A stretch of 64,000 nucleotides of DNA. Origin: Novosphingobium sp. MW5 (GTDB taxonomy: Bacteria > Pseudomonadota > Alphaproteobacteria > Sphingomonadales > Sphingomonadaceae). Location: the NCBI GenBank assembly GCA_025938935.1, contig JAPCWB010000001.1, positions 1,550,001-1,614,000 on the forward strand, given 5' to 3'. The position numbers and the translations under genes are program-made. How positions within the stretch are numbered: the stretch's first letter is position 1; the number at the start of each line of letters is the position of its first letter. The notes under the pieces were generated by a model. That model was not told where the DNA came from. It worked only from the letters and a program-made list of their open reading frames with translations, and searched no databases. Positions 50,058 to 61,184 of the stretch are shown here, one piece after another.

Positions 50058-51506
50058 TTAGGCGCTGGCTGGTTCCTGCGCAAGAGCCACAAGCTTGCCG
50101 GGATTGAGGATTCCCGCCGGATCCAGCGCCTTTTTCACCCGCCGCATCATCGCAAGCGACACCGGATCGCCCAATCGTTCCAGTTCGGCACGCTTTGACC
50201 GGCCAATGCCATGTTCGGCAGAGATCGAACCGCCGTATTCGGTGACAAGGTCATGCACCCGGGCGCTAACCCGCGGGCCAATGTCCGAATCGTACTCTCG
50301 CTGGCTCATTCCCGTTGGCGCCAGGACATGAAAGTGAACGTTGCCGTCTCCAAGATGACCGAAAGCCAGCGCATGGGTGCCGGGGAATTCGGCTTGAACC
50401 AGCGGAACGGCGTGATGGACGAAGGTCGGCATGCGTTCGACAGGCACGGATACGTCGTGTTGCACAGCGGCGCCCTTGGCGCGTTCAGCCGGAGCGATCG
50501 AATCGCGAATCAGCCAAAACGCACGCGCCTGCGCTTCATTGGCGGAAAGCACGGCATCCTCGACCAATCCTGCTTCAAAGGCTGAAGCGACCATCGCTTC
50601 GACGCGCTCCTGCAAACCCTCCTCATCGCCGCGCTGCGCAACGACTTCGACCAGCACATGCCATGCATGTTCGCCCTGCAAAGGCGCCCGGGCATCAGGC
50701 AGATGATCAAGTACGGCGTGAAGGCTCGTCGCCTGCAGAACTTCGAAACCTTCGAGCGAATCGCCGACCAGGTTCTCGCAGTGCAGCAGCAGCGAGCGCG
50801 CGACATGGAGATCGGGGACCCCGGCCCAGACCACGATCCGGTCGGCAAGAGCAGGCACCAGCCGCAGGGTAGCCGCCGTGACGATGCCCAAAGTGCCTTC
50901 GGAACCGATCAGCAACTGCTTCAGGTCGAACCCGCGATTGTCCTTCTTCAGCGGGGTCAGCGCATCGAAAATGCTGCCGTCGGCAAGCACCGCTTCGATG
51001 CCGAGAACCAGCGAGCGCATTGAACCGTGACGGATCACCTGGGTGCCACCGGCATTGGTCGAGACCAGTCCGCCGATTGTCGCGGAGCCCTTGCCGCCCA
51101 AGGTGAGCGGGAAGCGCAGGCCAGCATCCTCGGCCGCGTTATGCAGGTTTTCGAGGATCAGTCCGGCATCGCAAACCGCCTGCCTGCCCTCTGCATCAAG
51201 CTTGCGAAGGCTGTTCATTCGCCGCAGCGAAAGGAGGAGCTGGCTGCCGCTCTCATCCGGCGTGGCACCGCCCGACATGCCTGAGTTGCCACCCTGCGGA
51301 ACGATGGCGACGCCGTGCTTGGCGCACAGCCTTACCAACGCGGAAACCTCTTCAGTCGATGCCGGGGAGGCGAGAGCAAGCGTGCGGCCGTGATAGCGCC
51401 CGCGCCAGTCCGTAAGCCACGGCTCGACCAGATCGGGGTCCTGCGTCCAGCCGCGCGGGCCAAGGAGGGCGGCGGCTTCATCGAGAAAGCGGGCAAGGTC
51501 TTCCAT
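50058..51506 (-). CDS. FAD-linked oxidase of the GlcD/D-lactate dehydrogenase family
   Basis: The 482-residue product has the FAD_binding_4 (PCMH) domain (about residues 35-215: VALVRLCAKHGVAIVPQGGNSGMSGG, GGKGSATIGGLVSTNAGGTQV, IGSEGTLGIVTAATL) and the C-terminal FAD-oxidase domain with AFGHLGDGNVHFHVL and SAEHGIGRSKR. It probably oxidises a 2-hydroxy acid (D-lactate, D-2-hydroxyglutarate or glycolate) and passes electrons to the quinone pool or an electron carrier. It is a single gene. Confidence 0.92.
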   Translation of the reverse strand: MEDLARFLDEAAALLGPRGWTQDPDLVEPWLTDWRGRYHGRTLALASPASTEEVSALVRLCAKHGVAIVPQGGNSGMSGGATPDESGSQLLLSLRRMNSLRKLDAEGRQAVCDAGLILENLHNAAEDAGLRFPLTLGGKGSATIGGLVSTNAGGTQVIRHGSMRSLVLGIEAVLADGSIFDALTPLKKDNRGFDLKQLLIGSEGTLGIVTAATLRLVPALADRIVVWAGVPDLHVARSLLLHCENLVGDSLEGFEVLQATSLHAVLDHLPDARAPLQGEHAWHVLVEVVAQRGDEEGLQERVEAMVASAFEAGLVEDAVLSANEAQARAFWLIRDSIAPAERAKGAAVQHDVSVPVERMPTFVHHAVPLVQAEFPGTHALAFGHLGDGNVHFHVLAPTGMSQREYDSDIGPRVSARVHDLVTEYGGSISAEHGIGRSKRAELERLGDPVSLAMMRRVKKALDPAGILNPGKLVALAQEPASA

Positions 51507-51669
51507 GGACCCGGCCTATGGCACAGCGCGTGCGGGCGCGAAACATTGCATTCCCTGACAATCGGGTTAAGCGACGGTTCAACGATTGGGGCTAAACCAA
51601 GGCAAAGACGGTCGCGGTGCAATCCTGTCGTGTCGTCGTCCCGGAAAGGTCGAACCGAACGAAGCCGCG

Positions 51670-52251
51670 ATGAATCCGTTTGCCGCTCTCCTTGCACCCT
51701 TGCTGCTTGTTCCCGCCACGGTCCTGCCCGGCGCTCTTCCCGAGCCTGTGGACGCGCCGGCGGATGAGGGTGTTGCGCTGGCAGCGGATGTCGTGTTCGA
51801 TGCCGGGCCGCGCGAGGAAAGCGGTTCGCTGCTCCAGGTCATCAGCACGCTCAGCAACGATGTCGCCAACCAGGTTTCGATCGAGCAGCGCCTGATCATC
51901 CGCATTGCCCCGCAAGCTCCCGCGCCGCAGCGTTCCGGCATTGTTGCAGACCTGCCGCGGCGGGGGATGCCCACGAAGCTTGAGGAAAAGTCGATGGGCA
52001 AATGCGTGCCCGTTGCCGGCATCGCGGGCGTCCAGATCGCGCAGGACAACAAGCTGGTTCTGTTCCTGCGTGACACCCGCATCGTCAGCGCCGGGCTCGA
52101 CAAGGGCTGCACGGCGCGAGACTTCTATTCGGGCTTCTACGTTGCCCGCACGGGTGACGGGATGATGTGCACCGGGCGGGACAAGTTGCAGTCTCGCAAT
52201 GGTGCCAATTGCAAGCTGGGCAAGCTCAAGCAGCTCGTTCCATCCAATTGA
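51670..52251 (+). CDS. Exported hypothetical protein with conserved cysteines
   Basis: The start MNPFAALLAPLLLVPATVLP gives a signal peptide; the product is 193 residues. The mature domain ends in a Cys-containing region (GKCVPVAGI, DKGCTARDF, GMMCTGRDK, GANCKLGK), four Cys that likely form two disulfides in the periplasm. I do not recognise the family. It lies alone, divergent from the FAD oxidase and 120 bp before the DEAD-box gene. Confidence 0.7.
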   Translation: MNPFAALLAPLLLVPATVLPGALPEPVDAPADEGVALAADVVFDAGPREESGSLLQVISTLSNDVANQVSIEQRLIIRIAPQAPAPQRSGIVADLPRRGMPTKLEEKSMGKCVPVAGIAGVQIAQDNKLVLFLRDTRIVSAGLDKGCTARDFYSGFYVARTGDGMMCTGRDKLQSRNGANCKLGKLKQLVPSN

Positions 52252-52371
52252 GCCGCATTTCTTGACTTTTTACCCGCTTTCCGCCTAGGGCGCGAGCGGC
52301 TGAGCCGTGGCTGGCCAATTGGAAGGGGCGCGATCCTTTTCCCCCTGAATCCACTGATCCAGAAAGAACAC

Positions 52372-53787
<1,416 letters not shown>

Positions 53788-53943
53788 ACGCCTGACGGCG
53801 CGCTAAGCTTTACGAAAATCAAGCGTTCGTGCCTAACAAGCGCGAACTGGCGAGAATTTGTGACAAGCTGCTCCCGCAGGCTTTACATGTACCCGCGCGC
53901 CTGTGATATGCCCCTGATATCAATTTGTTAGAGGGGGTCTTTA

Positions 53944-54914
53944 ATGCGGACCGGGCGAACAACTGCGTTTGTATTGATGGCTGCCCAGCTCTCCGGCTGC
54001 GGTGGTGGAGGCGTGACTTCCACCCCGCCGCCGCCCGCGCCCCCGCCGGTTCCTGCACCACCGCCCCCGCCGCCGCCTCCATTCCCGATGTCTGCAACGA
54101 CTTCCTACCAGTCGATCACCGGAGTGAGCACCTATTCGGGAAGCTACGTTCCGGTGAGCCTGTCCAATCCGACGGCACAGGTCCTGTCGGTGGGCGTGAA
54201 TGGCCGCGGTGATCAGCCGGTGATTTCCTACAATTCGGCGACCGGGACGTATTCCCTCCAATCGCCATCCATGCAGGTGTCGCTCACGTCTGCGGACCGG
54301 GTTGCAACTGCGGAATATGCCCACGGTTTCAGCAAGACGTCGGGCACGGTAACGGACGAAGTTGCCCTGTTTGGCAATGCGCTGACCCCTGCGCCGGCTG
54401 CAAGTGCGCCGTTAACGCTTACCTACAGCAGTTTCGGATTCTGGCGGCATTCGGACACGGCTGCCAACCTGACGACGCAGACGTTCTTTCTGTATGGCGA
54501 GCCTACGGGTGCGGCCAATATGCCCCGTACGGGTTCTGCAACCTATCAGGGCACGGCAACGGGCCTGGTGATGACCGGGGGCCTGGCTTTCCAGACCGCA
54601 GCAGCTTTGCCGGCACCGCCACGCTTGCGGCAGACTTCGCGGCGAATACGTTGTCGACATCGCTCAATCTGGGATTCCACGGCACCTATTCCGGCAATGC
54701 GACGATTGCAGCCGATCAATTCAACGGCCCGCTGACGGCGACCTATGCCAACTTTGTCACCGGGCAATTCACAGGCGGTTTCTTCGGCCCCAATGCCGCT
54801 GAGGCTGGCTACACATTTTACTTCCGCTACTTCAATCCCGATCCTTATGCGGGGGCGAGCATCGGCTGGATGAATCGCTATTTTTCCGGCGTGGTTGCTG
54901 CGAAGAAGGACTGA
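53944..54914 (+). CDS. TbpB-like lipoprotein with polyproline linker, frame broken
   Basis: The start is MRTGRTTAFVLMAAQLSGCG with lipobox LSGC, after GAGGGGGT. A polyproline linker follows the signal (over 15 Pro within residues 28-50). Then comes a beta-barrel-like domain with FGFWRHSDTAANL, FLYGEPTGAANMPRTGSATYQG and, after the break, FAGTATLAADFAANTLSTSL: the pattern of transferrin-binding protein B-like solute-binding lipoproteins. The frame changes between about 54576 and 54608 by one missing base; the span is 3n+2. The ligand is unknown. Confidence 0.72.
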
Positions 54915-54939
54915 TGCTTTGCGGATGCAGCGCCGCAGC

Positions 54940-57222
54940 TCAGCCCTCGGCCAGCTTCACAAAGCTGTCGATCACCCTCTTCGCCCCCGCCGTTTCGAAG
55001 TCGATCTCCAGCTTGTTGCCTTCCTGCGCGGTCACGCGGCCATATCCGAACTTTTCATGGAACACGCGCGCGCCTACGCCCACGTCGCTGCGCGGCTTGG
55101 CGGCGAAGCTGGCGGCGGAGCGAGTGGCTTCGGCCAGGCGCTTTGGCGCGGGGTCGAAGTCGCGGCTCGCGGCGCGCTGCCAGCCGGGGCCGCGGGTCAT
55201 GGTGCGGGCCGGTTCGGAGCGGGCGAGATGGGCGAAGGGGTCCTCCCGCTCTGACCACTGCGCCTTCCACAGGCTCGCGCCGCCGGTCAGCGTGGTTTCT
55301 GCATCGACATGGGCTGGCGGGATTTCACCGATGAAGCGGCTGGGGATTGAGCTGGTCCACTGGCCGTAAATGCGCCGGTTGGCGGCGTGCAGGATTGTGC
55401 AGCGCCGCCGGGCGCGGGTGATCGCGACATAGGCGAGGCGGCGTTCTTCCTCAAGGGAGGCGAGCCCGCCTTCGTCCATCGCGCGTTGGCTGGGGAACAC
55501 GCCCTCTTCCCAGCCGGGCAGGAAGACCTGGTCGAATTCCAAGCCTTTGGCGGCGTGGATGGTCATGATCGTGACCTTTTCGGCATCGTCGGCCGCGTCA
55601 TTGTCCATGACAAGGCTGACGTGTTCGAGGAAATCGCCCAGCGTTTCGTATTCCTCCATGGCGCGGGCGAGTTCGGAGAGGTTTTCGAGCCTTCCCGCTG
55701 CTTCGGCGCTGCGTTCGGCCTGCAGCATGGCGGTATAGCCGCTCTCGTCGAGGATCGTGCGGACCAATTCCGCGGGAGTCGCCGTCTTGGCCAAATCGCG
55801 CCAACGGGCGAAATCGCGCACCAGCGCCAGCAGGGTGTTGCGCGCCCGCGCCGGGAGCTCATCCGTATCGACGATCTCGATGGCGGCGAGGGACAAGGGC
55901 ACGGCGCGAGCGCGCGCATGCCGATGCAGCTTTTCGAGCGCCTTGTCACCCAGGCCGCGCTTGGGCGTGTTGTAAATTCGTTCAAACGCGAGGTCGTCGG
56001 CAGGCTGGGCAATGATGCGCAGATAGGCCAGCGCGTCACGAACTTCGGCGCGCTCGTAGAAACGAAAACCGCCGATAATCTTGTAGTTGAGGCCGATAGC
56101 GATGAAGCGGTCTTCGAATTCGCGCGTCTGAAACTGGGCGCGGACAAGGATCGCCATAGTGTTGAGGCTGGCGCCTTCACGTTCCAGCCGCTCGATCTCT
56201 TCGCCCACCCGGCGCGCTTCCTCGGGGCCGTCCCAGACGCCGATCACCTTGACCTTGTCGCCCGCGTGCCGCTCGGTCCACAGCGTCTTGCCCAGCCGCT
56301 GGCTGTTGGTGTCGATCAGGCCCGATGCGGCAGCGAGGATTTCGGGCGTGGAGCGGTAATTCTGCTCCAGCTTGATCACCTTGGCGCCAGGGAAGTCCTT
56401 TTCGAACTTCAGGATGTTCGCCACCTCCGCGCCGCGCCAGGAATAGATCGACTGGTCGTCATCGCCGACCACGCAGATGTTCTTTCGCTCCTGCGCCAGC
56501 AGGCGGAGCCACAGGTACTGGACCTGGTTGGTGTCCTGGTATTCGTCGACCATGATGTACTTGAAGCGCTGCCGATAGATTTCGAGCACTTCGCGGTTGG
56601 TCCGCAGCACGTTGAGCATGTGCAGCAGGAGGTCACCGAAATCGCAGGCGTTCAGCGCCTTCAGCCGGTCCTGATAGAGCCGGTAGAAATGCTGGCCCTT
56701 GCCATTGGCATAGCTTTCGTTCTCCGCCGCATCGAGATCGCCCGGGTTCAGCCCGCGGTTCTTCCAGCGATCGATGCAGGAGGCCAGCTGGCGCGGCGGC
56801 CAGCGCTTGTCGTCAACGCCCTCGGCCTGGATCAACTGCTTGAGCAGGCGTAGCTGGTCGTCAGTGTCTATGATCGTGTAATTCTGCTGCAGCCCGACGA
56901 GTTCGGCATGGCGGCGCAGCATCTTGGCGGCAATCGCGTGGAATGTGCCGAGCCACGGCATGCCCTCAACCGCCGGACCGATCAGGTGGCCCACACGCTC
57001 GCGCATTTCGCGCGCCGCCTTGTTGGTGAAGGTTACGCAAAGGATCTCGCTCGGCCAGGCAAGGCGGCTGCGCACAAGATGGGCCAGCCGGGCGGTAAGC
57101 GCAGCGGTTTTGCCCGTGCCGGCACCAGCCAGCATCAGCACGGGACCTTCGGTCGTCAGTACGGCTTCGCGCTGTGGCGGGTTCAGGCCGTCGAGCAGGG
57201 GATCGGGAAGAATTTCGGACAC
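54940..57222 (-). CDS. uvrD: ATP-dependent DNA helicase UvrD/PcrA
   Basis: From GTG 57222 (VSEILPDPLLDGLNPPQREAV) the product has 760 residues. Superfamily 1 motifs are present: Q-motif LNPPQ, I AGAGTGKTA (residues 32-40), II VDEYQDTN, III GDDDQSIYSWRGA, IV LEQNYRST, V TIHAAKGLEFDQVF, VI VAITRARR. The C-terminal Tudor-like end is RVFHEKFGYGRVTAQEGNKLEIDF. It acts in nucleotide excision and mismatch repair and clears RecA filaments; recA is also in this window. Upstream in-frame ATG 57309 is less likely. Confidence 0.95.
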   Translation of the reverse strand: MSEILPDPLLDGLNPPQREAVLTTEGPVLMLAGAGTGKTAALTARLAHLVRSRLAWPSEILCVTFTNKAAREMRERVGHLIGPAVEGMPWLGTFHAIAAKMLRRHAELVGLQQNYTIIDTDDQLRLLKQLIQAEGVDDKRWPPRQLASCIDRWKNRGLNPGDLDAAENESYANGKGQHFYRLYQDRLKALNACDFGDLLLHMLNVLRTNREVLEIYRQRFKYIMVDEYQDTNQVQYLWLRLLAQERKNICVVGDDDQSIYSWRGAEVANILKFEKDFPGAKVIKLEQNYRSTPEILAAASGLIDTNSQRLGKTLWTERHAGDKVKVIGVWDGPEEARRVGEEIERLEREGASLNTMAILVRAQFQTREFEDRFIAIGLNYKIIGGFRFYERAEVRDALAYLRIIAQPADDLAFERIYNTPKRGLGDKALEKLHRHARARAVPLSLAAIEIVDTDELPARARNTLLALVRDFARWRDLAKTATPAELVRTILDESGYTAMLQAERSAEAAGRLENLSELARAMEEYETLGDFLEHVSLVMDNDAADDAEKVTIMTIHAAKGLEFDQVFLPGWEEGVFPSQRAMDEGGLASLEEERRLAYVAITRARRRCTILHAANRRIYGQWTSSIPSRFIGEIPPAHVDAETTLTGGASLWKAQWSEREDPFAHLARSEPARTMTRGPGWQRAASRDFDPAPKRLAEATRSAASFAAKPRSDVGVGARVFHEKFGYGRVTAQEGNKLEIDFETAGAKRVIDSFVKLAEG

Positions 57223-57342
57223 GGTGCGAACATCTAGAGAACAGAGCGGCAGGGCGCAAGCTGTGTGGGACGGGTGGAGGAACCATTTGCCGGTCCGCTC
57301 GTATCCCATTGCACGTAACAGATAACGACGGAGTATTCAAAG

Positions 57343-58035
57343 ATGCGCCCGATTTTCCTTGCGGGTTGTGCGGCCCTTGCCGTGTTTGCAGCCCCCGTTT
57401 CGCTGAGTGCCCAGACCGAGGCCCCCGCGCCTGCGGCAACCGTGACAACCGCTGACGGGCGGACCTATACCCTGACGGCTGAACAGCAGACCGTCTTCGA
57501 TGGGTGGACCGCCGAACAGCGCGCGGTCTATGAAACCTGGCCCTATTCTGCGCGCGAATATTATTGGTCGCTTACCGGTGACCAGCCAATGGCCTGGTGG
57601 GCGCTGACCGACCCGCAGCGCGTCGCCCTGATCAGCTGGCCGCCCGAATATCGCACCTATTACTGGACCCTGCCGGCCGAACGCCAGAAGGGCTATTGGG
57701 CACTGAGCGATGACCAGCGCGGCATGGTCTACAAGATGACGCCCGAACAGCGCGAGAAGGCTTGGGCTGCAATCGCGGCGCAGATGGCCGGGCAGACACC
57801 CGCTACCCCGGTGGATCAGGCGAATCCTCCGGGAACGGGCACCCCGACCACCGGCGCTCCGGACCCGCAGGCTGCCGCCCAGCCGGTGCCTCCGGCGATG
57901 CCGGCGGACCCCAGCTATCAGGGCGGCCCCTACAAGGGCGCGCTGACCCCGCCGCCGGTCACCGCGATGAACAAGACCTATCCGGTCTGCACCAGCAAGC
58001 TGCAGGACAGCTGCCGGAACCGGGGCGGCAAGTAA
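57343..58035 (+). CDS. Exported protein built of nine tandem 11-residue repeats
   Basis: The 230-residue product has a signal peptide (residues 1-23). Residues 45-143 split exactly into nine 11-residue units with no gaps, for example TAEQRAVYETW, TGDQPMAWWAL, PAERQKGYWAL and TPEQREKAWAA. The consensus is [TP]-x-[ED]-[QR]-x-x-x-[YFW]-[YWx]-x-[WL]. Each unit opens like a helix cap (T/P-x-E/D-Q). A Pro/Gly/Ala-rich segment (about 150-205) and two Cys near the end (YPVCTSKLQDSC) follow. I know no named family for this; it is probably periplasmic. Divergent from uvrD; two terminators follow. Confidence 0.7.
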   Translation: MRPIFLAGCAALAVFAAPVSLSAQTEAPAPAATVTTADGRTYTLTAEQQTVFDGWTAEQRAVYETWPYSAREYYWSLTGDQPMAWWALTDPQRVALISWPPEYRTYYWTLPAERQKGYWALSDDQRGMVYKMTPEQREKAWAAIAAQMAGQTPATPVDQANPPGTGTPTTGAPDPQAAAQPVPPAMPADPSYQGGPYKGALTPPPVTAMNKTYPVCTSKLQDSCRNRGGK

Positions 58036-58160
58036 GCGTTCGGAGCCGGTTGCAGGGTTTACAACTTGCAACGACCTGTTCTCTTACAATTCATATTCGG
58101 CGCTCTAATGGAACTCGCAAGCCATCCTCGGATGGCACGAGCCCCAAAGGGTCGCACGTC

Positions 58161-58193
58161 AGGGCGGGGTCCAAGGCCCCGCCCTTTCGCTTT
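58161..58193 (+). terminator. First of two tandem terminators
   Basis: AGGGCGGGG (58161-58169) pairs with CCCCGCCCT (58177-58185) across a 7-base loop, then TTCGCTTT. It lies 125 bp after the repeat-protein gene; the 58036-58160 stretch holds no gene I can support. Confidence 0.8.
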
Positions 58194-58198
58194 GGGGA

Positions 58199-58232
58199 GG
58201 GCGCCGGCACTCGCGAGTGTCGGCGCCCTTTT
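58199..58232 (+). terminator. Second tandem terminator, long hairpin
   Basis: GGGCGCCG (58199-58206) pairs with CGGCGCCC (58221-58228), enclosing the self-complementary CACTCG/CGAGTG, then TTTT. Together with the hairpin at 58161 it insulates the MFS gene starting at 58278. Confidence 0.85.
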
Positions 58233-58277
58233 GCATTAGGTTGACATGGGCTGCGCGAAGGTGGACGCAGCCGTTCC

Positions 58278-59540
58278 ATGCATCCCGTCCGCGCCAACGC
58301 CCGCGTCCTGACTGCCGCCCTCGCCGGGACTGCGGTCGAATTCTATGATTTCTATATCTATGCGACGGCCGCGGCGCTGGTTTTTGGCCCGCTGTTCTTC
58401 CCCGAACAATCGCCCGCGGCGCAGCTCGCGCTGTCTTTCCTCACCTTCGGGATTGCGTTTGTCGCCCGGCCGGTTGGAGCAATCGCCTTTGGCCATTTCG
58501 GCGACCGGATAGGGCGCAAGTCCACGCTCGTCGCCTCGCTTCTGCTGATGGGCGGATCGACGCTGCTGATCGCCTTCCTGCCGACCTATGCTCAGGCCGG
58601 ATGGATAGCGCCCGCGCTGCTGTGCCTGCTGCGTTTCGGGCAAGGTTTCGGCCTCGGAGGCGAATGGGGCGGGGCGGCGCTGCTGGCAGTGGAGAACGCA
58701 CCCAAGGGCTGGGAGGCGCGTTTCGGCGCTGCACCGCAATTCGGCGCACCGGTTGGGTTTCTGGCCGCCAACGGCCTGTTCCTGCTGCTCGGCCTGTGGC
58801 TGCCCGAAGCGGACTTCAAGGCATGGGGCTGGCGTATCCCCTTCCTGCTGAGCGCGGTGCTGGTCGGGCTTGGCCTCTGGGTGCGGCTGAAGATCGGCGA
58901 GACACCTCAGTTCAAAGCGGCGTTGGAGGCAGAGAAGCCGCCCGCCGTTCCCCTTGCTCGCCTGTTCGCGCAGCATGGCTGGGCGGTTGTTGCGGGGACG
59001 GCCGGTGCGATCGCCTGCTTCGCCATCTTTTACCTCGCCACGGCCTTTGCGCTGGGCATTGGCACATCGACGCTTGGTTATAACCGTACCGAGTTCCTGA
59101 CCGCGCAGCTTGCCGCCAACTGTTTTCTTGCGCTTGGCATCGGCATGGCTGCCTATCGTTCGGACAAACGGGGCGCCCGCTCGACCCTGGCCTTGGGAGC
59201 GGCGGCGACGGTAGTGCTGGGATTTGTCTTCGGCCCCGGTCTGCAATCGGGATCTTTGTTCACCGTCTTCGCCACGCTCTCCGCCGCGCTGCTGGTCATG
59301 GGCTATGTCTATGGCCCGCTGGGAGCTTGGCTGCCAACGCTCTACCCGCCGCTGGTCCGCTACAGCGGAGTATCGGTGGCGTTCAACGCCGGCGGCATCG
59401 TCGGCGGCGCGCTGACGCCTTTCGTGGCGCAAGGCATGGCGGCATCGGGCAACCTGATGTTTGTCGGCATGCTGATCAGCGTCGCCGGACTGATGACGCT
59501 GGTCGGCGTGCTTACTGCGCGGCCAGCTTCGCCAGCGTGA
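58278..59540 (+). CDS. MFS transporter, metabolite:H+ symporter (MHS) type
   Basis: The 420-residue carrier has 12 hydrophobic segments. The MHS signatures are AGTAVEFYDFYIYATAAAL (helix 1), ARPVGAIAFGHFGDRIGRKS (loop 2-3) and FGQGFGLGGEWGGAALLAVE (helix 4), as in ShiA/ProP/KgtP. Such carriers take up organic acids, shikimate, proline or betaine with H+. The substrate is not clear. Its stop lies inside the 3' end of rsmD on the other strand (29-bp convergent overlap). Confidence 0.9.
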   Translation: MHPVRANARVLTAALAGTAVEFYDFYIYATAAALVFGPLFFPEQSPAAQLALSFLTFGIAFVARPVGAIAFGHFGDRIGRKSTLVASLLLMGGSTLLIAFLPTYAQAGWIAPALLCLLRFGQGFGLGGEWGGAALLAVENAPKGWEARFGAAPQFGAPVGFLAANGLFLLLGLWLPEADFKAWGWRIPFLLSAVLVGLGLWVRLKIGETPQFKAALEAEKPPAVPLARLFAQHGWAVVAGTAGAIACFAIFYLATAFALGIGTSTLGYNRTEFLTAQLAANCFLALGIGMAAYRSDKRGARSTLALGAAATVVLGFVFGPGLQSGSLFTVFATLSAALLVMGYVYGPLGAWLPTLYPPLVRYSGVSVAFNAGGIVGGALTPFVAQGMAASGNLMFVGMLISVAGLMTLVGVLTARPASPA

Positions 59541-60065
59541 TCCGCGCCTTGCCAACCTTGCGGTCCGCCTGAACATCGAAGCCCTTGAGCTTGGGCGCTT
59601 CGTCTACGCCGGTTTCAAGGCTGACCCAGGTCCGCGGGCCAATCCAGCCGAGCCGGTTGAGCTTGTCGAGCGCGACATCCCCCGCGCCGGTGGCATAGGG
59701 AGGATCAAGCAGAATCAGGTCGAGCGGTGCCTTGGGCGCCGCCAGCGACATGACCGATGATGCGCGGACATCGCACTGGGCCTGGGCGTGAAGGTTGGCG
59801 ATATTGGTGCGGATCGCGCGGATGGCTGCGGCATCCTGTTCCACAAAAGGCAGCTTGCCGCGCCGCGTGACAGCGCTTCAAGGCCGAGAGCGCCCGAACC
59901 GGCAAAAAGGTCGGCCACGGCCAATCCCTCGAAATCACCAAGCCGACTGACCAGCATCGAAAACAGCGTCTCACGCGTGCGGTCGGCGGTGGGGCGGGTG
60001 GCATCCCCGGCGGGAACAACCAGCTTTCGGCCGCGCCACTGCCCGGCAACGATGCGCAGGCTCAC
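59512..60065 (-). CDS. rsmD: 16S rRNA (guanine966-N2)-methyltransferase RsmD, frame broken
   Basis: The start is [20 protein letters not shown], then [15 protein letters not shown] and the SAM motif [20 protein letters not shown]. The catalytic (D/N)PPY is [11 protein letters not shown] after the break. Between [10 protein letters not shown] and [11 protein letters not shown] one T is missing: the printed complement of 59845-59848 has four T (CTTTTGTGG) where CTTTTTGTGG reads LFVEQD. The span is 3n+2; the corrected protein has 184 residues. Its start overlaps the 3' end of the RluB-like gene by 4 bases. Confidence 0.92.
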
Positions 60066-61084
60066 TTCGATGGCCTCCCGGGACCTCGTCCACTGCCGCC
60101 CCTGCCGCCGCCATTCCCGCCGCGGGGAGTGCCGCGCGAATCGCTGGATGGTCCGCCGCGCCGGCTGCCGGTTTTGGCCGGTGGCCTGCCATCACGGCGC
60201 GGGGAGCGCGGTGCGTCCTTGTCGATCGGGCGCGAGGGATCGGGCTTGCGGCGCGGCGGGCCGGAGCGGGCCGGACGGTCTGCGCGTGCTGGTGCGGCGG
60301 GCTTTGGCCCTTCGCTGCGCGGCGCGGGCTTGGGCAGCGCCATCAGGGTCTTGGCAAAACGCTCGACATCGGCGGGCCGCACCTCATAGGCCTGTCCGCG
60401 CGGCAGGTCGCCCAGCTCGAAGGGGCCGTAACGGGTGCGCAGCAGGCGGCTGACTTCCAGCCCCAGCGCTTCAAGCACGCGCCGCACTTCGCGATTCTTG
60501 CCCTCGGTCAGGGTGAGCTCGATCCACTGATTGCGGCCCGTCCGGCGCTCCATGTTGGCGTCGATCCGTCCATAGTGGACCCCGTCGATGGTCGTGCCTT
60601 CCATCAGGCCTTCAAGCTGCGCCTGCGTGACCTCACCATAAGTGCGCGCCCGGTAAGTGCGGGGCACACCGCTGGACGGCAGTTCGAGCGCGCGCTTTAG
60701 CTCCCCGTCATTGGTCAGCAGCAACAGGCCCTCGGTATTGAGGTCGAGCCGTCCCACGGGCATCAGGCGCGGGGCATCAGGCAGGGCATTGCGCAGCGCG
60801 GTGTAGATCGTCGGGCGGCCCTGCGGGTCGCGCTCGGCGGTAAGCAGGCCGGCGGGCTTGTGGAACACGAAGAGCCGCGCGGCTTCCGGAGCCTTCACGT
60901 GCTTGCCGTCCACTGTCAGCCCGTGCAGCGTGGTGAGCAGGGTTGCAGGGGTCGTGACGACCTCGTCACCGATCTTCACCCGGCCCTCGGCAATCATGCG
61001 CTCGACCTCTCGGCGAGAGGCCACCCCTGCACGAGCGAGGAGCTTGGCGATGCGTTCGCCCTTTTCAGGTGGGGAATTTTCCAT
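60062..61084 (-). CDS. rluB: 23S rRNA pseudouridine synthase, RluB/RsuA family, with long basic tail
   Basis: The 340-residue product has an N-terminal S4 domain (about residues 10-70: [20 protein letters not shown]) and the RsuA/RluB catalytic core with Asp in [17 protein letters not shown], then [14 protein letters not shown]. After about residue 245 a 95-residue Arg/Pro/Gly-rich disordered tail follows, as in many RluB proteins. It probably makes pseudouridine 2605 of 23S rRNA. It overlaps rsmD by 4 bases, so the two rRNA modification genes form an operon. Confidence 0.93.
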   Translation of the reverse strand: MENSPPEKGERIAKLLARAGVASRREVERMIAEGRVKIGDEVVTTPATLLTTLHGLTVDGKHVKAPEAARLFVFHKPAGLLTAERDPQGRPTIYTALRNALPDAPRLMPVGRLDLNTEGLLLLTNDGELKRALELPSSGVPRTYRARTYGEVTQAQLEGLMEGTTIDGVHYGRIDANMERRTGRNQWIELTLTEGKNREVRRVLEALGLEVSRLLRTRYGPFELGDLPRGQAYEVRPADVERFAKTLMALPKPAPRSEGPKPAAPARADRPARSGPPRRKPDPSRPIDKDAPRSPRRDGRPPAKTGSRRGGPSSDSRGTPRGGNGGGRGGSGRGPGRPSK

Positions 61085-61184
61085 CTGCCGCCCTTAGCGG
61101 CATGGGGCAAAACCGTCAAAGAGACCCTAGGCAGGGCCGCAAATTTGGCTAGCGTGCCGCCCAGCCTCAGGGAGAAGGGTTCGC

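Noticed and set aside
55387..56853. A 488-residue open frame antisense to uvrD
   Set aside because: It mirrors the codon structure of uvrD and shows no motif or ribosome site.
58241..58246. TTGACA as a -35 box for the MHS-type transporter
   Set aside because: The -35 match is perfect but no acceptable -10 box follows at 16-18 bp before the start codon.
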